A DNA stretch of 29,732 nt from an uncultured Bacteroidales bacterium (GTDB taxonomy: Bacteria; Bacteroidota; Bacteroidia; Bacteroidales; Paludibacteraceae): positions 1 through 29,732 of the forward strand of contig CALCGR010000087.1 of the NCBI GenBank assembly GCA_937901025.1, given 5' to 3'. The first letter of the stretch is position 1, and each line of letters opens with the position of its first letter. The notes beneath the pieces were generated by a model, which saw nothing but the letters and a program-made list of their open reading frames with translations, was not told the DNA's origin and searched no databases. Made by a program: the position numbers and the translations under genes. Positions 15,192 to 23,310 of the stretch are shown one piece after another.

Positions 15192-17003
15192 ATGCAAAAA
15201 ATTAGAAACATAGCCATTATTGCCCACGTGGACCATGGTAAAACAACCTTGGTAGACAAGATGTTATACACTGCCAAGGTGGTTAAAGAAGCCAATGAGT
15301 TTTCTGCTCAGCCCGCCGGACAATTAGTGCTAGACAATAATGAACTCGAACGCGAACGTGGTATCACCATCCTCGCCAAGAATGTGAGTATTGATTATAA
15401 AGGTTATAAAATCAATATCATTGATACTCCGGGGCACGCAGATTTCGGAGGGGAGGTGGAACGCGTCCTGAATATGGCGGATGGTGTACTACTGCTCGTG
15501 GATGCGTTCGAGGGACCTATGCCACAGACTCGGTTTGTGCTACAAAAAGCCATTGAGATGAACCTCAAACCGATCGTGGTGATTAACAAAGTGGATAAAC
15601 TCAATTGTCGTCCGGACGAGGTACAAGAGGCCGTCTTTGACCTTATGGTCAACCTCAATGCCTCCGAAGATCAGTTGGATTTCCAAACCATCTTTGGTAG
15701 TGCAAAAAACGGGTGGATGTCCACCGATTGGCATAAACCGACCACGGATTTAACCGCCCTCATGGACGCTATCATTGAGTACATCCCCGAACCGCAAGCG
15801 TTGGAAGGAACGCCGCAGATGTTAATCACATCTTTAGACTACAACCCTTATGTAGGTCGTATCGCCGTAGGACGCGTACATCGTGGAACATTGAAGGATG
15901 GTATGAGTGTGATGCTCGCCAAGAAAGACGGGAGTAAGGTGAAAACGAAGATAAAGGAGTTACATACCTTTGTCGGTATGGGACACCAAAAGACGGACGA
16001 AGTTCGCTCCGGCGATATCTGTGCTCTCATTGGTATCGAAGGTTTTGAGATTGGTGATACGATTTGCGATATCGAGAATCCGGAACCTCTTAAGCCGATT
16101 GCTATCGACGAGCCGACAATGTCGATGACATTTACTATCAACGACTCTCCCTTCTTTGGACAAGATGGTAAATATGTCACTTCTCGTCACATTCACGACC
16201 GTTTGATGCGCGAGTTAGAGAAGAATCTTGCCTTGCGCGTGGAAGCGAGCGATAACGATAATTCCTGGCACGTATTCGGGCGTGGCGTATTACACCTCTC
16301 GGTTTTAATTGAGACGATGCGTCGCGAAGGATATGAGTTACAAGTCGGCCAACCGCAAGTTATTATCAAGACGATTGATGGTAAGCAGTGCGAACCTATT
16401 GAACAACTCACCGTGAACACGCCCGAGGAGTGCAGCGGAAAGATTATTGAATATGTGACCGTCCGTAAGGGCGAGATGACAAAGATGGAAATGATCAATG
16501 ACCGCGTACAATTAGAATTCACGATTCCATCCCGCGGCATTATCGGTATGCGTACTTACGTGATGAATGTTAGTGCCGGTGAGGCGATTATGGCTCACCG
16601 TTTCCTTGATTTTGAACCCTACAAGGGCGATATAGAGAAGCGCACCAATGGTTCGCTCATCGCGATGGAAACGGGAACTGCTTCGGCCTATGCCCTTGAT
16701 AAACTGCAAGACCGTGGACGGTTCTTCATTGATCCTCAAGAGGAAGTGTATGCCGGTCAGGTTGTAGGCGAGAACTCGAAGGAGGGGGATATTGTGATTA
16801 ATGTTATCAAAGCAAAGAACCTAACGAATATGCGTTCAAAGTCTGCGGATGATAAGGCCATCTTGGCTCCGGCAATAAAGTTCTCATTAGAGGAAGCCCT
16901 CGAATATATCAAAGAAGACGAGTATGTGGAGGTGACACCGACTCATATGCGTTTGCGTAAGATTATTTTGGACGAATTAGAGCGGAAACGCGCAAATCGA
17001 TGA
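15192..17003 (+). CDS. typA: ribosome-associated translational GTPase TypA/BipA
   Basis: TypA/BipA is an EF-G-like GTPase that binds ribosomes and acts in 50S assembly and stress or low-temperature adaptation. The 603-residue protein has G1 AHVDHGKT (11-18), a switch I region ending RERGITI, G3 DTPGH (78-82) and G4 NKVD (132-135). The beta-barrel and EF-G-like domains follow, including the conserved PSRGIIGMRTYVMN segment, and the BipA-specific C-terminal domain holds THMRLRK near the end. The length is typical. It lies 23 bases behind rubrerythrin, and its stop overlaps the ATG of the PASTA gene by four bases (ATGA). Confidence 0.97.
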   Translation: MQKIRNIAIIAHVDHGKTTLVDKMLYTAKVVKEANEFSAQPAGQLVLDNNELERERGITILAKNVSIDYKGYKINIIDTPGHADFGGEVERVLNMADGVLLLVDAFEGPMPQTRFVLQKAIEMNLKPIVVINKVDKLNCRPDEVQEAVFDLMVNLNASEDQLDFQTIFGSAKNGWMSTDWHKPTTDLTALMDAIIEYIPEPQALEGTPQMLITSLDYNPYVGRIAVGRVHRGTLKDGMSVMLAKKDGSKVKTKIKELHTFVGMGHQKTDEVRSGDICALIGIEGFEIGDTICDIENPEPLKPIAIDEPTMSMTFTINDSPFFGQDGKYVTSRHIHDRLMRELEKNLALRVEASDNDNSWHVFGRGVLHLSVLIETMRREGYELQVGQPQVIIKTIDGKQCEPIEQLTVNTPEECSGKIIEYVTVRKGEMTKMEMINDRVQLEFTIPSRGIIGMRTYVMNVSAGEAIMAHRFLDFEPYKGDIEKRTNGSLIAMETGTASAYALDKLQDRGRFFIDPQEEVYAGQVVGENSKEGDIVINVIKAKNLTNMRSKSADDKAILAPAIKFSLEEALEYIKEDEYVEVTPTHMRLRKIILDELERKRANR

Positions 17004-17827
17004 CAAAAAAGAAAGCTTTTTTAGAGACAAGATTCGGGATTGTTATTCTGAATGTCGCGATAGCTGTTGGAATTCTGGTTGTTGTGTTGGTTAGTGTGCA
17101 CCTATGGTTACAACATTATACCCAACACGGCATTGAAGTCGTGGTGCCGAATGTGACGGGAATGCAATACAACGACGCTCAGCAGTGTCTGGCAGATAGT
17201 TGTTTGCAACTCGTCATCATCGACTCCACCTTCTCTAATACCGTTCCGTTGGGAACGATTGTGGAGCAGATTCCTGAGGTGGGCAGTTTTGCAAAGAAAA
17301 ATAGACCCGTTTATGCAATCATTAACTCCTCTTACCATCGTCAAGTAGAGATTCCGGATTTGCACGATATCAGTTATCGTCAAGCGCAGGCCACCTTGCG
17401 ATCCATGGGGATATTGGTGGGTAAGGTTGAATATGAACCCTCTGAATATCGAGACATTGTCTTAGACCTTCGTTACCAAGGGCGCCCTCTTATTCCCGGA
17501 GAAAAAGTAGATGAAGGTACATCTATTACCATGGTGGTTGGTAAAGGGAAGGGAACCGTAAAAGTAAAAGTTCCTTCCTTGCAAGGAAAATCCTTGACAG
17601 AAGCTCGCAGTTTACTTATCAATGTTGCCCATCTCACCCTTGGGCTCGTGCAATATGATGAGCCTCCGGTAGTAGAGAATATGGGAGATTATATTATCTA
17701 TCGGCAATCCCCAACTCCCGGAACATCTGTCGTGGAAGGTACGGGAGTGGATGTTAATCTAACTTTAGATATAGAAAAAGCGATTACGAACTCCTCGGAT
17801 GATCCGGGAGAAGATGATTTCTTTTAA
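17000..17827 (+). CDS. membrane-anchored PASTA-domain protein
   Basis: The 275 residues comprise a short cytoplasmic N-terminus, one transmembrane helix (about 14-36) and three PASTA-like repeats facing the periplasm (about 45-110, 115-182 and 187-257). The repeats have the usual P(N/D/S)hxGhxhxxA opening, as in VVVPNVTGMQYNDAQQCL and VKVPSLQGKSLTEARSLL. An acidic tail (SSDDPGEDDFF) ends the protein. PASTA repeats can bind peptidoglycan or muropeptides and usually sit on Ser/Thr kinases or penicillin-binding proteins; here no kinase or transpeptidase domain is present. The function is unknown, and a cell-wall sensing or scaffold role is inference. Four-base overlap with typA and one-base overlap with rluD suggest translational coupling; PASTA next to RluD recurs in Bacteroidota. 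Confidence 0.88.
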   Translation: MTKKKAFLETRFGIVILNVAIAVGILVVVLVSVHLWLQHYTQHGIEVVVPNVTGMQYNDAQQCLADSCLQLVIIDSTFSNTVPLGTIVEQIPEVGSFAKKNRPVYAIINSSYHRQVEIPDLHDISYRQAQATLRSMGILVGKVEYEPSEYRDIVLDLRYQGRPLIPGEKVDEGTSITMVVGKGKGTVKVKVPSLQGKSLTEARSLLINVAHLTLGLVQYDEPPVVENMGDYIIYRQSPTPGTSVVEGTGVDVNLTLDIEKAITNSSDDPGEDDFF

Positions 17828-18855
17828 TGGAAGATTTTGATGAAGAGTTGTGGGAACGTTGGCGTTGTGAAGTAGATAAAGGTCAAACACCCGTTCGTAT
17901 CGATAAGTACCTGGCTGAACATATGGCAGGTACTTCTCGTAATCGTATTCAGCATGCGGCAGATGCCGGTCATGTATGGGTAAACCATCAACCGGTCAAT
18001 AGCCATTATAAAGTCAAACCATTGGATGTAATACAGGTTTTGTTAGACCATGAGCCTCGTGATTATACCATCCAACCTGAGCCCATTCCATTAACTATTG
18101 TTTATGAAGATAAGGACCTGATGGTTATCAATAAACCCGCCGGACTGGTGGTGCATCCGGGACATGGTAATTATGAGCATACCTTGCTTAATGCTTTGGC
18201 ATATTATTTTAGCCAAAATAAAGAATCAAAAATTGATATTAATAACCCCGAGATAGGGTTGGTACACCGGATAGACAAAGACACGAGCGGTTTGTTGCTG
18301 ATTGCTAAGACCCCCGAGGCGAAAGCGAACCTGGCGATGCAGTTTTTTGACCATACGACAGAGCGAACCTATAATGCTCTCGTTTGGGGCACATTCCCGA
18401 CAGACGATGGTGTGATAGAAGGTGCTTTGGGTCGCGATACAAAAGATCGCACCTGTTATAGAGTTTATGATTTAGAAGAAAACCCAAATGCCAAAGAAGC
18501 AATCACCCATTGGAGGGTTTTGGAACGATTTTTGTATGTAACTTTAGTGGAGTGTCGTTTAGAAACCGGTCGAACCCATCAAATACGTGTTCATATGCGC
18601 CATATTGGTCATCCGCTCTTTAGTGATGAAAAATATGGTGGAACAGAGATTTTAAAAGGGTTGCCGACTCAGAAATATAAACAATATATCCAAAACTGTT
18701 TTAATCTTTGTCCAAGGCAAGCACTACACGCCAAAACACTGGGCTTTACACATCCTTGTACCGGTAAACGGATGTTTTTTGATAGCGAATGGCCGGAAGA
18801 TATGACAAACCTAATCAATAAATGGAGGCAATATGAACCCAACACCCTGCAATAA
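17827..18855 (+). CDS. rluD: 23S rRNA pseudouridine synthase, RluA/RluD family
   Basis: It isomerises uridines in 23S rRNA (RluD: helix 69) during 50S maturation. The 342-residue protein has an N-terminal S4 RNA-binding domain (about 22-75, VRIDKYLAEHMAGTSRNRIQ) and the RluA-family catalytic domain. The catalytic aspartate is Asp150 in LVHRIDKDTSGLLLIAKT. Other conserved segments are INKPAGLVVHPGHGN (101-115) and ETGRTHQIRVHM. An S4 domain and this length favour RluD over RluA or RluC, though position specificity is not proven by sequence. It overlaps the PASTA gene by one base and porX by 23 bases. Confidence 0.93.
   Translation: MEDFDEELWERWRCEVDKGQTPVRIDKYLAEHMAGTSRNRIQHAADAGHVWVNHQPVNSHYKVKPLDVIQVLLDHEPRDYTIQPEPIPLTIVYEDKDLMVINKPAGLVVHPGHGNYEHTLLNALAYYFSQNKESKIDINNPEIGLVHRIDKDTSGLLLIAKTPEAKANLAMQFFDHTTERTYNALVWGTFPTDDGVIEGALGRDTKDRTCYRVYDLEENPNAKEAITHWRVLERFLYVTLVECRLETGRTHQIRVHMRHIGHPLFSDEKYGGTEILKGLPTQKYKQYIQNCFNLCPRQALHAKTLGFTHPCTGKRMFFDSEWPEDMTNLINKWRQYEPNTLQ
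18824..18828 (+). promoter_or_regulatory. Shine-Dalgarno-like GGAGG ahead of porX
   Basis: GGAGG lies four bases before the ATG at 18833, inside the end of rluD. Clear purine-rich sites are uncommon ahead of the other genes in this window, so it supports this start despite the 23-base overlap with rluD. The spacing is shorter than usual. Confidence 0.45.
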
Positions 18856-20398
18856 TCACCCCACGATTTTATGGGCAGACGATGAGATAGATTTGCTACA
18901 ACCTTATATCCTTTTTCTAAATCAAAAGAATTACAACGTCTTAACCGCGAATAACGGGCAGGATGCTATTGAACAATGTCGTTCTCACCAAGAAATTGAT
19001 ATTGTCTTTTTGGATGAGAATATGCCCGGGTTGAGCGGATTAGAGGTGTTACAAGAAATCAAACGCGATTTTCCGCAACTTCCGGTGGTGATGATTACCA
19101 AGTCGGAGGAAGAGCATATAATGGAGGAGGCTATTGGTGAGCAGATAGCCGATTACTTAATCAAACCCGTGAACCCGAGCCAGATTCTGCTGTGTCTAAA
19201 AAAGAATATCCATAGCAAACAGATACAAGAGCAACATACCAACAGGTCATATCAAGAAGAGTTTTCGAACATCACATATATGATTGATACCGCCCAAACA
19301 ATAGAGGAATGGAAGGCTATTCAACGCTCTCTGACGTATTGGGATTTGGAGTTGCAAAACATAGATTCATCAATGAAAGAGATGTTGGCTATGCAACGCA
19401 GTCAAGCCAACGCCGCTTTTGTCAAGTTTATACAAAAGAATTATATCGCTTGGTTCTCTTCAAACGAGCGTCCGCTACTCTCTCCGGATATCTTCAAACG
19501 TGTTCTCTTTCCTCTTTTAGATCAAGGAGAAAAACTCTTTTTTATAGTTATTGATAATTTTAGATATGACCAATGGAAGGTGATACAACCGCTACTGTCA
19601 GAGTTTTTTATTACCGCAGACGATAACTTATATACTTCTATTTTACCAACAGCTACGCAGTATGCGCGAAATGCTATCTTTTCCGGACTCATGCCCTTAC
19701 AAATCAGTCAACTCTACCCCACCCTCTGGGTGGATGAGATAGAAGAGGAAGGGAAGAACTTGAATGAGAAAGAGTTGATACAAACACAGTTGGATCGCTT
19801 CCGAAAACGTTATCCATTCACGTATTATAAGATCAACGAGAGCGATTTTTGTGAGAAGATAACCAAGCAACTGAGTCAACTCACAACCTCGCTGAATGTG
19901 GCTGTATTGAATTTTATCGATATGCTCTCCCATTCTCGCACAGAGTCGAAGATGATGCACGAACTTGCCAACGATGAAGCTGCGTATCGAAGCTTAACTC
20001 TATCTTGGTTCAAACACTCGCCGACATATGCTTTTTTTAAACGTATAGCAGAGTTAGGATACAAGGTTGTGCTCACCACAGACCACGGAACGGTGCGTGT
20101 ACAAAACTCTGTGCTTATCATCGGAGATAAAAATACAAACACGAATTTACGTTATAAGGTGGGGAAGTCGCTTAATTGCCAATCAAAGGATGTGTTTGTA
20201 CTTGATCATCCGGACAAGGTGGGATTGCCGAGCCCGAATCTGAGTAGCAGTTATATGTTCTGCACTGGTAACGACTTCTTTGGATATCCCAACAACTTCA
20301 ATTATTATGCACAATATTATAAAGACACTTTTCAACATGGCGGCATCTCAATGGAGGAGATGTTGGTGCCCTTGGTCACATTGGTACCCAAAGGATAG
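18833..20398 (+). CDS. porX: PorX: response regulator with PglZ phosphatase-like effector domain
   Basis: PorX works with the sensor kinase PorY and sigma factor SigP to control type IX secretion (T9SS) in Bacteroidota. The 521-residue protein has a CheY-like receiver domain (about 11-125): acidic residues Asp16/Asp17, phospho-acceptor Asp61 (FLDENMPG), Thr89 and Lys111 in YLIKPVNP. A helical linker precedes an alkaline-phosphatase-superfamily PglZ domain (about 230-510). Metal and active-site candidates are Asp241 (IVIDNFRYDQW), the LPTAT loop with Thr273/Thr275, Asp363 and His367 (DMLSHSR), and Asp417/His418 (TTDHG). The catalytic set looks intact, consistent with nucleotide phosphodiesterase activity reported for PorX. 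No PorY or T9SS structural genes are in the window. It overlaps rluD by 23 bases. Confidence 0.94.
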   Translation: MNPTPCNNHPTILWADDEIDLLQPYILFLNQKNYNVLTANNGQDAIEQCRSHQEIDIVFLDENMPGLSGLEVLQEIKRDFPQLPVVMITKSEEEHIMEEAIGEQIADYLIKPVNPSQILLCLKKNIHSKQIQEQHTNRSYQEEFSNITYMIDTAQTIEEWKAIQRSLTYWDLELQNIDSSMKEMLAMQRSQANAAFVKFIQKNYIAWFSSNERPLLSPDIFKRVLFPLLDQGEKLFFIVIDNFRYDQWKVIQPLLSEFFITADDNLYTSILPTATQYARNAIFSGLMPLQISQLYPTLWVDEIEEEGKNLNEKELIQTQLDRFRKRYPFTYYKINESDFCEKITKQLSQLTTSLNVAVLNFIDMLSHSRTESKMMHELANDEAAYRSLTLSWFKHSPTYAFFKRIAELGYKVVLTTDHGTVRVQNSVLIIGDKNTNTNLRYKVGKSLNCQSKDVFVLDHPDKVGLPSPNLSSSYMFCTGNDFFGYPNNFNYYAQYYKDTFQHGGISMEEMLVPLVTLVPKG

Positions 20399-20414
20399 TT
20401 TAAGTTTATAGATT

Positions 20415-21074
20415 ATGAAAAATTTACCGGTTGTTACTAAATATATTTTATTAGCCAATATTATTTGTTGGTGTTTAGATGTTTTACTCATGCGAATGGG
20501 GCTGAGTTTGAGTGCCATAATGGGGCTATATTATGTTACCAATCCTCATTTTCATTTTTGGCAACCCCTGACATACATGTTTATGCATGCTAACTTCGGT
20601 CACATTTTCTGTAATATGTTTGCGCTTTGGATGTTCGGTCCTATCATTGAGAACGAATGGGGAAGCAAACGTTTTGCTCTATATTATTTAGTTTGCGGTT
20701 TGGGTGCCGCAATCACGCAAGAAGTGGTGTGGGCTTTGTTTGGTGGAAGTATGGGGATTACAATTGGCGCCTCCGGTGCTGTGTTTGGTATATTATTTGC
20801 CTTTGGTTGGTTGTTTCCTAATATCCCGCTATTTATCTTTTTAATTCCGATTCCTATCCGTGCCCGTTGGTTTGTGATTATATATGCAGCCTTTGAGTTG
20901 GTTGCCGGCTTAGCCCCTACTGCCGGTGATAATGTTGCCCATTTTGCGCACCTAGGAGGTATGCTTTTTGGTTGGTTGTTGATCCTTTGTTGGAAACATA
21001 TTCACTTCAATAAAAGGCAAAAAAAGATAAAAAATGATTACTCATCCTACCATTATCACCCTAAAATTGATTAA
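20415..21074 (+). CDS. rhomboid family intramembrane serine protease
   Basis: Rhomboids cut transmembrane substrates within the lipid bilayer. The 219-residue protein has six predicted membrane segments and the catalytic dyad: Ser120 in IGASGAVFG (GxSG) and His179 in AHLGGMLFG. The oxyanion-site residues HxxxN are in the NFGHIFCNMFALWMFG segment (Asn67). A short basic cytoplasmic tail (KHIHFNKRQKKIKND) ends the protein. It follows porX by 16 bases on the same strand, so co-expression with it is plausible. The substrate is unknown; linking it to PorX signalling or T9SS would be speculation from adjacency alone. Confidence 0.94.
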   Translation: MKNLPVVTKYILLANIICWCLDVLLMRMGLSLSAIMGLYYVTNPHFHFWQPLTYMFMHANFGHIFCNMFALWMFGPIIENEWGSKRFALYYLVCGLGAAITQEVVWALFGGSMGITIGASGAVFGILFAFGWLFPNIPLFIFLIPIPIRARWFVIIYAAFELVAGLAPTAGDNVAHFAHLGGMLFGWLLILCWKHIHFNKRQKKIKNDYSSYHYHPKID

Positions 21075-21089
21075 TTTTGGCATTTTTTT
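21063..21089 (+). terminator. possible weak terminator at the end of the rhomboid gene
   Basis: AAAATT and AATTTT form a 6-bp all-A/T stem with a four-base loop, followed a few bases later by a seven-T run. It overlaps the rhomboid stop codon. The stem is weak, so function is doubtful, but it lies just before the independent HU promoter. Confidence 0.3.
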
Positions 21090-21109
21090 GAAAAAAAACG
21101 TAAAAAAAA

Positions 21110-21141
21110 TTTGTAGGATTGAAAAAAAAATTGTACCTTTG
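21110..21141 (+). promoter_or_regulatory. promoter for HU gene
   Basis: TTTG (21110-21113), a 20-base spacer with a nine-A run ending ATTG, and TACCTTTG (21134-21141). The start of transcription should be near 21146, giving a leader of about 66 bases, longer than for most genes here. Confidence 0.8.
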
Positions 21142-21152
21142 CATTCGTAAAT

Positions 21153-21170
21153 CGTGGGGAATGCCCCATG
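21153..21170 (+). other. hairpin in the HU mRNA leader
   Basis: CGTGGGG and CCCCATG form a stem of seven pairs (one G-U) around the four-base loop AATG, beginning about seven bases after the predicted transcription start. It is followed by an AT-rich leader with the 14-base palindrome ATTAAACGTTTAAT at 21181-21194. A 5' stabilising stem-loop or a regulatory structure is possible. Confidence 0.5.
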
Positions 21171-21211
21171 GTACAACGAAATTAAACGTTTAATTATTAA
21201 AATTTTTTACT

Positions 21212-21475
21212 ATGAACAAAGCTGAACTCGTTGCTGCTGTTGCAGCAAAAACCGGTTTAACGAAAGTTGCCGCTGCTGAAGCTGTTAATGCTACCGTTAA
21301 TGCTATTGCTGAAGCTCTGAAGAAGGGTGAGAATGTACAACTGATTGGTTTCGGTACCTTCTCTGTTGTTAAGAAAGCCGCTCGTCAAGGTATCAACCCG
21401 TTGACGAAGAAAGCTATCCAAATTCCTGCAAAGAAAGTTGCTAAATTTAAAGCTGGTGCAGGTTTGGCTCTCTAA
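21212..21475 (+). CDS. HU/IHF-family DNA-binding protein
   Basis: A small basic nucleoid protein that bends DNA as a dimer. The 87 residues match HU along their length: a helical N-terminal dimerisation half (MNKAELVAAVAAKTGLTKVA), the GFGTFSVVKK turn (46-55) and a DNA-binding arm with intercalating Pro63 in GINPLTKK. The protein ends with the typical PAKKVAKFKAG. It is a single HU/IHF-like homologue; the sequence does not say whether it is alpha- or beta-type. It is the only gene here flanked by both its own promoter (21110-21141) and a strong intrinsic terminator (21496-21526), consistent with high independent expression. Confidence 0.95.
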   Translation: MNKAELVAAVAAKTGLTKVAAAEAVNATVNAIAEALKKGENVQLIGFGTFSVVKKAARQGINPLTKKAIQIPAKKVAKFKAGAGLAL

Positions 21476-21495
21476 TTCTTTCATTTTATGTAAAA

Positions 21496-21526
21496 CGAGT
21501 TGCCCTTATCCGGCAACTCGTTTTTT
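21496..21526 (+). terminator. strong Rho-independent terminator after HU
   Basis: CGAGTTGCC (21496-21504) pairs perfectly with GGCAACTCG (21512-21520) over nine bases around a seven-base loop, followed directly by six T (21521-21526). It lies 20 bases after the HU stop. Confidence 0.93.
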
Positions 21527-21573
21527 GCATTCTATCCTAGTTTGATTTTATCACACCTTATAATATATATAAT

Positions 21574-22146
21574 ATGACCAATATTATTCTCTGTGGTGCT
21601 CCCGGGAGCGGAAAGGGAACCCAATCAGAATTATTAGCCAAGAAATACAACTTGCTACACTTCTCTACCGGAGACGCTTTACGCGCCGAGATCAAGTCCG
21701 GTAGCGCTCTTGGAAAGGAGATAGATGCGATTATCTCAAAAGGCAATTTGGTACCTGATGAAAAGATGATTGCGCTTATTGAAACTTTCTTTGACAACCT
21801 GCCTAAGGATTGCAAGGGAGTTATCCTAGACGGTTTCCCTCGTACCGTGGAGCAAGCAAAAGCACTTACAATAATGATGCAGAAGCGCCACCTCCAAGCC
21901 CTTCTTATTGAACTTCTTGTAGAGGAACAAGAATTGATTAATCGTATGCTTTTCCGAGGTCAGACTAGTGGACGAGCAGATGATACACCCGAGGTTATCC
22001 AACAAAGACTGAAGGTATATCACGAACAGACGGCACCTGTTAGTACTTACTATCTTAAACAAGGAAACTACTTTGCCGTTAATGGAATGGGAGAGATTGA
22101 GGACACCTTCCGTCAATTAGATAAAATCGTAGGTTTCCATATCTAA
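21574..22146 (+). CDS. adk: adenylate kinase
   Basis: Adk interconverts ATP + AMP and 2 ADP. The 190-residue protein has the P-loop GAPGSGKGT (8-16), the AMP-binding FSTGDALRAE segment and the DGFPRT motif. It is the short form: the LID is reduced to a few residues around FRGQTSGRADD, with no zinc-binding insertion, as is usual in Bacteroidota. It follows the HU terminator by 47 bases. The intervening region is AT-rich and has only a poor match to the -7 consensus (around 21540), so the promoter is uncertain. obg starts ten bases after the adk stop, suggesting co-transcription. Confidence 0.96.
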   Translation: MTNIILCGAPGSGKGTQSELLAKKYNLLHFSTGDALRAEIKSGSALGKEIDAIISKGNLVPDEKMIALIETFFDNLPKDCKGVILDGFPRTVEQAKALTIMMQKRHLQALLIELLVEEQELINRMLFRGQTSGRADDTPEVIQQRLKVYHEQTAPVSTYYLKQGNYFAVNGMGEIEDTFRQLDKIVGFHI

Positions 22147-22156
22147 TCGTTTGCCT

Positions 22157-23308
22157 ATGTCCTCTAATTTTATAGACTATGTGAAAATCTTTTGCCGTTC
22201 CGGTAAAGGAGGCGCGGGGTGTATGCACTTACATCGTGCCAAGTATCTGCCAAAGGGAGGTCCGGATGGTGGAGATGGCGGACGAGGAGGACATATTATT
22301 TTACAGGGGAATCGCAACTTATGGACCCTACTTCACTTGCAATACCAAAAACACATCCTCGCCACTGATGGCGGTAAGGGTGGAGACTCCCGCTCTTTTG
22401 GTAAAGATGGTGAAGATAAAATTATCGAAGTTCCGTTAGGTACCGTGGTGTATGATGGAGACACGGGAGAGTTCTTGTGTGAAGTTAAAGAGGATAAACA
22501 GCGGATTGTTTTGCTCAAAGGCGGCCGAGGAGGATTGGGTAATTGGCATTTCCGTACAGCAACCAACCAAGCTCCTCGTTATGCTCAACCCGGCGAACCG
22601 GCTCAAGAACGCAACATAATCCTACAACTCAAAGTCTTGGCCGATGTGGGACTGGTTGGGTTCCCGAATGCCGGTAAGTCTACCCTGTTGTCTGTTTTAA
22701 GTGCGGCTAAGCCTAAGATTGCCGATTATCCGTTTACCACCTTGGTCCCCCAACTCGGTATAGTAGCTTATCGCGATGGTCAATCCTTCTGTATGGCAGA
22801 TATTCCCGGAATCATCGAGGGTGCGTCTGAAGGGAAGGGTCTGGGATTGCGATTCTTACGTCATATCGAACGTAATGCGGTATTGCTTTTTATGGTACCG
22901 GCATTATCTGAAAACATTGAAAAAGAATATCAGATTCTTTTAAAAGAATTGGAACAATATAACCCGGAGTTACTTACAAAGGCGCGTATCTTAGCTATCT
23001 CTAAGATGGATACGATGGATGTGAAACCGGCAATAATCACACGATTGAGTAAGAAATTGGAAATTCCTGTTTTGCCCATTTCTTCCGTCGCTCACCAGGG
23101 GCTGGATGAACTCAAAGACGCTCTTTGGACAGAACTGAATAAGGAACAAAATCAAGTGATTGAAATATCTCATGCCCCTATCGATGTGGCCAAGATTGAG
23201 CACGAACAAGAACTTTCCCAAGAGCCAACAACCGAAACAATCTATCTTAATGAAGTTGAGGAAGAATGGGATCTAACAAAATATAAGGGCATTGGTTGGG
23301 ATGAATAA
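22157..23308 (+). CDS. obg: GTPase Obg (CgtA)
   Basis: Obg is an essential GTPase that acts in late 50S ribosome assembly and the stress response. The 383 residues comprise the glycine-rich Obg fold (about 3-158, with GGPDGGDGGRGG and KGGRGGLGN) and the G domain: G1 GFPNAGKST (168-176), switch I DYPFTTL (190-196) and G3 DIPG (215-218). The G4 motif is SKMD in AISKMDTMD rather than canonical NKxD, a variant I associate with Bacteroidota Obg. There is no OCT-type C-terminal domain, only an acidic tail. A TTG two codons upstream (22151) also lies in frame, but the ATG at 22157 is preferred. The stop is two bases before the ClC gene. Confidence 0.95.
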   Translation: MSSNFIDYVKIFCRSGKGGAGCMHLHRAKYLPKGGPDGGDGGRGGHIILQGNRNLWTLLHLQYQKHILATDGGKGGDSRSFGKDGEDKIIEVPLGTVVYDGDTGEFLCEVKEDKQRIVLLKGGRGGLGNWHFRTATNQAPRYAQPGEPAQERNIILQLKVLADVGLVGFPNAGKSTLLSVLSAAKPKIADYPFTTLVPQLGIVAYRDGQSFCMADIPGIIEGASEGKGLGLRFLRHIERNAVLLFMVPALSENIEKEYQILLKELEQYNPELLTKARILAISKMDTMDVKPAIITRLSKKLEIPVLPISSVAHQGLDELKDALWTELNKEQNQVIEISHAPIDVAKIEHEQELSQEPTTETIYLNEVEEEWDLTKYKGIGWDE

Positions 23309-23310
23309 GT

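Noticed and set aside
18833..20398. PglZ domain as part of a BREX phage-defence system
   Set aside because: The PglZ-like domain is fused to a receiver domain exactly as in PorX, and no BREX genes (brxC, pglX, brxL) are nearby.
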